From contig CAXMPC010000020.1 of NCBI GenBank assembly GCA_964195335.1, forward strand, positions 1 through 8,298: a DNA stretch of 8,298 nucleotides, read 5' to 3'. Under the pieces are notes generated by a model. It searched no databases, was not told where the DNA came from, and saw nothing but the letters and a program-made list of their open reading frames with translations. Position 1 is the first letter of the stretch, and each line of letters starts with the position of its first letter. The position numbers and the translations under genes are program-made. The DNA is from QNFN01 sp964195335. Its GTDB lineage: Bacteria > Pseudomonadota > Gammaproteobacteria > QNFN01. This document shows positions 6,437 to 8,298 of this stretch, piece by piece.

Positions 6437-6630
6437 CACGATCGGGCCAGACTGGCACCACCGGGGGCGTGGCATTGAGTAACGACGAGCAGAAGACCAA
6501 CCCATCACCACAGGGCATCGGACCCGTCAGCTGGGGACCGAAGCTGTTTCTCGCGACCCTGGCCGCGCTGCTGCTCTTTTTCTGGTGGCTGCTGATCTAC
6601 TCCGGAGGCGTCAGCCCCACTCACGGTTGA
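6427..6630 (+). CDS. Single-helix membrane miniprotein 1 (51-67 aa)
   Basis: The reading frame ends at TGA 6630. The longest form starts at GTG 6427 (67 residues, GGA 6 bases upstream). A shorter form from TTG 6475 (51 residues, MSNDEQKTNPSPQ...) has GGGGG 7 bases upstream and a more natural N-terminus; GTG 6469 is also possible. In the long form one hydrophobic helix spans about residues 40-59 (LFLATLAALLLFFWWLLIYS), followed by a short GGVSPTHG tail. The polar N-terminus with one TM helix suggests an accessory subunit or assembly factor. It is the first gene of the rightward operon, 18 bases before the second miniprotein, and lies under the candidate sigma-54 promoter. I do not recognise the family. 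Placement resembles small subunits of terminal oxidases, but no CydX-like motif is visible. Confidence 0.65.
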   Translation: MVDSRSGQTGTTGGVALSNDEQKTNPSPQGIGPVSWGPKLFLATLAALLLFFWWLLIYSGGVSPTHG

Positions 6631-6648
6631 CCAGGAACCTGCCACGCC

Positions 6649-6801
6649 ATGGACGACGCCACCGACCGGCCGACCCGCCCACCGCTGCTCAAGGCCCTTG
6701 TCGCCTGCCTGCTGGTGCTGCTGCTCTTCTATGGGCTCGATCACGCCGTGATGAGCCTGCAGGGGTTGCCTCTCGGCTGGGACCTGATGCCGGCGCAGTG
6801 A
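6649..6801 (+). CDS. Single-helix membrane miniprotein 2 (50 aa)
   Basis: ATG at 6649 to TGA at 6801 encodes 50 residues. The N-terminus is charged (MDDATDRPTRPP), then one hydrophobic helix at about 14-32 (LLKALVACLLVLLLFYGL), then DHAVMSLQGLPLGWDLMPAQ. AGGA lies 12 bases upstream, slightly long. The stop is separated by a single base from the ATG of the bd-like subunit, a typical sign of translational coupling and of a protein made in step with its neighbour. It was found by reading between two larger frames and no other strand or frame offers a better gene there. The family is not recognised. A role as a small subunit or assembly factor of the membrane complex is inferred from position and topology only. 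Confidence 0.62.
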   Translation: MDDATDRPTRPPLLKALVACLLVLLLFYGLDHAVMSLQGLPLGWDLMPAQ

Positions 6802-6802
6802 C

Positions 6803-8298
6803 ATGAGGCCATTACCGATCACCCCATTCGCACTCAGGAGCCTGCTGCTGGCGTTGCTGCTGTGCGGTGTCGCGGCGTTTCTGCCGGGCGTCGACGCCCT
6901 GGCCGCCGAAACGGCCACCGAGAGCGTGGTGGCGGATGCCGGGGCGCTGGAACCGGCGCCGACCCTGACCCGCGACGACTACCCCGACTACGGCGTCAAC
7001 AGCCGCGCGGTGGTCTGGATCCTGGCCCAGATGCACCTGTTCTTCGGCGCCCTGGTGCTCGCGGTACCGATCTTCGTGCTGGTGATCGAGTGGATCGGCG
7101 TCCGTACGGGCGACGCGCGCTATGACGACATGGCGCACGAGTTCATGAAGATCAGCCTGACCGCCTACGCCATCACCGCGTTGTTCGGCGGTGGCCTGAC
7201 GCTGGCGTTGTTCCTGCTCTATCCCGGCTTCATGGCCTACATGATGCGTGTCTTCGGCGCCCAAGTGCTGGTCTACGGCGTGCTGTTCTTCCTCGAGAGC
7301 CTGTTCCTCTACGTCTACTACTACGGCTGGGACGCGATGCGTTACGGCAACCGGAAGTGGGTGCACCTGACCATCGGCCTGATGCTCAACGCCGTCGGCG
7401 CGACACTGATGGTGACCGCCAACTCCTGGGTCACGTTCACCATGGCACCGTCCGGGGTCAACGAGGTCGGTGCCGTCATCGGCTCCATCTGGGAGGTGAT
7501 GAAGGGGCCGCTCTGGAACCCGATCAACCTGCACCGGTTTATCGCCAACATTGCCTTCGGCGGAGCGGTGGTGGGTGCCTACGCGGCTTACAAATTCCTC
7601 AGCGCGACGACCATGGAGCAACGTGCTCACTACGACTGGATGGGCTACACCTCGAACTTCATCGCCATCCTCGCCTTCCTGCCGCTGCCTTTTGCAGGCT
7701 ACTGGTTGATGGCCGAGATCTACGCCTACTCGCAGCAGATGGGCATCACGGCGATGGGCGGCATCCTCGCCTGGCTGTTCATCGTCCAGGCAGTGCTGAT
7801 CGGCACCATACTGCTGGCCGCCAACTACTACCTCTGGTCCGGCATGTCGCGCACCGAGGGGTCGCAGCGCTACCTGTGGATGATCAAGTACATCGCCATC
7901 GTGCTGGTGGTCGGCTTCCTGGTCTGGATGACGCCGCACACGCTGATCCTGTCGTCGAGCGAAATCGCCCTGCTCGGCGGCAGCCATCACAAGTTGCTCG
8001 GTCCGCTCGGGATCATGCCGGCGAAGAATATCGCCGTGAACCTGATGCTGATTTTCACTTTCCTGTCGTTCCAACTCTACCGGCGCTCGGACAAGGTGGC
8101 GACGGTCTCCTGGGCACCGCTCGGCAATGCCCTCATGGTCGCCATCTACGTGGTCGCCATCGCCAACGTGATTTTCGCCGGCGTCTACTACGGTTACTTC
8201 ACCAACACCGTCTACAAGGTCGGCTCGAGCGTCATGCAGGTCGCCTCGACGCTGGTGGTGATCATCTCCGGCGTGGTCATCGATACGCTGCTGTTCCG
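6803..8298 (+). CDS. Cytochrome bd-type oxidase subunit I homologue lacking the quinol site (3' end outside window)
   Basis: The first 498 codons are present; the frame is open to the window edge. Residues 1-35 look like a signal peptide (LLLALLLCGVAAFLPGVDALA-AE). At least nine membrane helices follow. Conserved with CydA: H78 in QMHLFFG (E. coli H19), E165 in FFLES (E107), the following GWDAM, and H243 in NLHRF (H186). Missing: the long Q-loop, since TM6 and TM7 are joined by a short link around residues 303-318; a glutamate at E99 (Val157 or Tyr158 here); and the GRQPW signature, replaced near residue 371 by GFLVWMTPHT, which puts Met376 and His379 where E445 and R448 would be. I find no clear Met393 equivalent. 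It fits the non-quinol branches of the bd superfamily (described as OR-N and OR-C types). Electron donor and product are unknown. Weak Shine-Dalgarno; start coupled to the preceding gene. Confidence 0.87.
   Translation, partial: MRPLPITPFALRSLLLALLLCGVAAFLPGVDALAAETATESVVADAGALEPAPTLTRDDYPDYGVNSRAVVWILAQMHLFFGALVLAVPIFVLVIEWIGVRTGDARYDDMAHEFMKISLTAYAITALFGGGLTLALFLLYPGFMAYMMRVFGAQVLVYGVLFFLESLFLYVYYYGWDAMRYGNRKWVHLTIGLMLNAVGATLMVTANSWVTFTMAPSGVNEVGAVIGSIWEVMKGPLWNPINLHRFIANIAFGGAVVGAYAAYKFLSATTMEQRAHYDWMGYTSNFIAILAFLPLPFAGYWLMAEIYAYSQQMGITAMGGILAWLFIVQAVLIGTILLAANYYLWSGMSRTEGSQRYLWMIKYIAIVLVVGFLVWMTPHTLILSSSEIALLGGSHHKLLGPLGIMPAKNIAVNLMLIFTFLSFQLYRRSDKVATVSWAPLGNALMVAIYVVAIANVIFAGVYYGYFTNTVYKVGSSVMQVASTLVVIISGVVIDTLLF

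Noticed and set aside
6401..6440. FNR/CRP-type site in the TTGAT cluster
   Set aside because: FNR sites need an inverted TTGAT-N4-ATCAA; the units here are direct repeats with no matching ATCAA arm at the right spacing.
6812..8074. Minus-strand open frame (420 codons) opposite the bd-like gene
   Set aside because: The product is His/Gln/Asp-rich without motifs, as expected from the complement of a membrane-protein gene; the plus strand has conserved CydA features.

Overview
The window is GC-rich, densely coding bacterial DNA from a proteobacterium-like or similar respiratory organism. The gene types point to respiration and redox-cofactor biology; I cannot name the species. No tRNA, rRNA, CRISPR array, insertion sequence or phage gene is visible.

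Layout: two gene sets diverge from a control region of about 0.3 kb (6142-6426). Leftward on the minus strand is a tight probable operon. In order it encodes a HEAT-repeat protein (6141-3790), an exported cupredoxin-type copper protein with a C-terminal transthyretin-like domain (3748-3011), a 42-residue single-helix membrane protein (3006-2878), an unusual fusion of two universal-stress-protein domains with about five PCP_red-like repeats (2828-663), and a radical SAM enzyme related to the NirJ/AhbC/AhbD/SPASM group (635 to beyond base 1). Gaps are 41, 4, 49 and 27 bases. Rightward on the plus strand are two tandem single-helix miniproteins (6427-6630 and 6649-6801). They are followed, with a one-base gap, by a cytochrome bd-type subunit I homologue (6803 to beyond the window end).

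The subunit I homologue keeps the heme-ligand histidines and one of the conserved glutamates of CydA. It lacks the quinol-binding Q-loop, the GRQPW signature, and the glutamates equivalent to E99 and E445. It therefore looks like one of the divergent, non-quinol members of the bd superfamily rather than a standard quinol oxidase.

Working model (inference): the right arm encodes a divergent bd-like membrane oxidoreductase with small accessory subunits. The left arm supplies a periplasmic copper electron carrier plus cytoplasmic scaffold, nucleotide-sensing and tetrapyrrole-handling proteins. The radical SAM enzyme could modify a heme or another cofactor for the complex. The control region holds a good sigma-54 promoter match with a perfect palindrome about 95 bases upstream of the predicted transcription start, so the right arm may be driven by an enhancer-binding protein.
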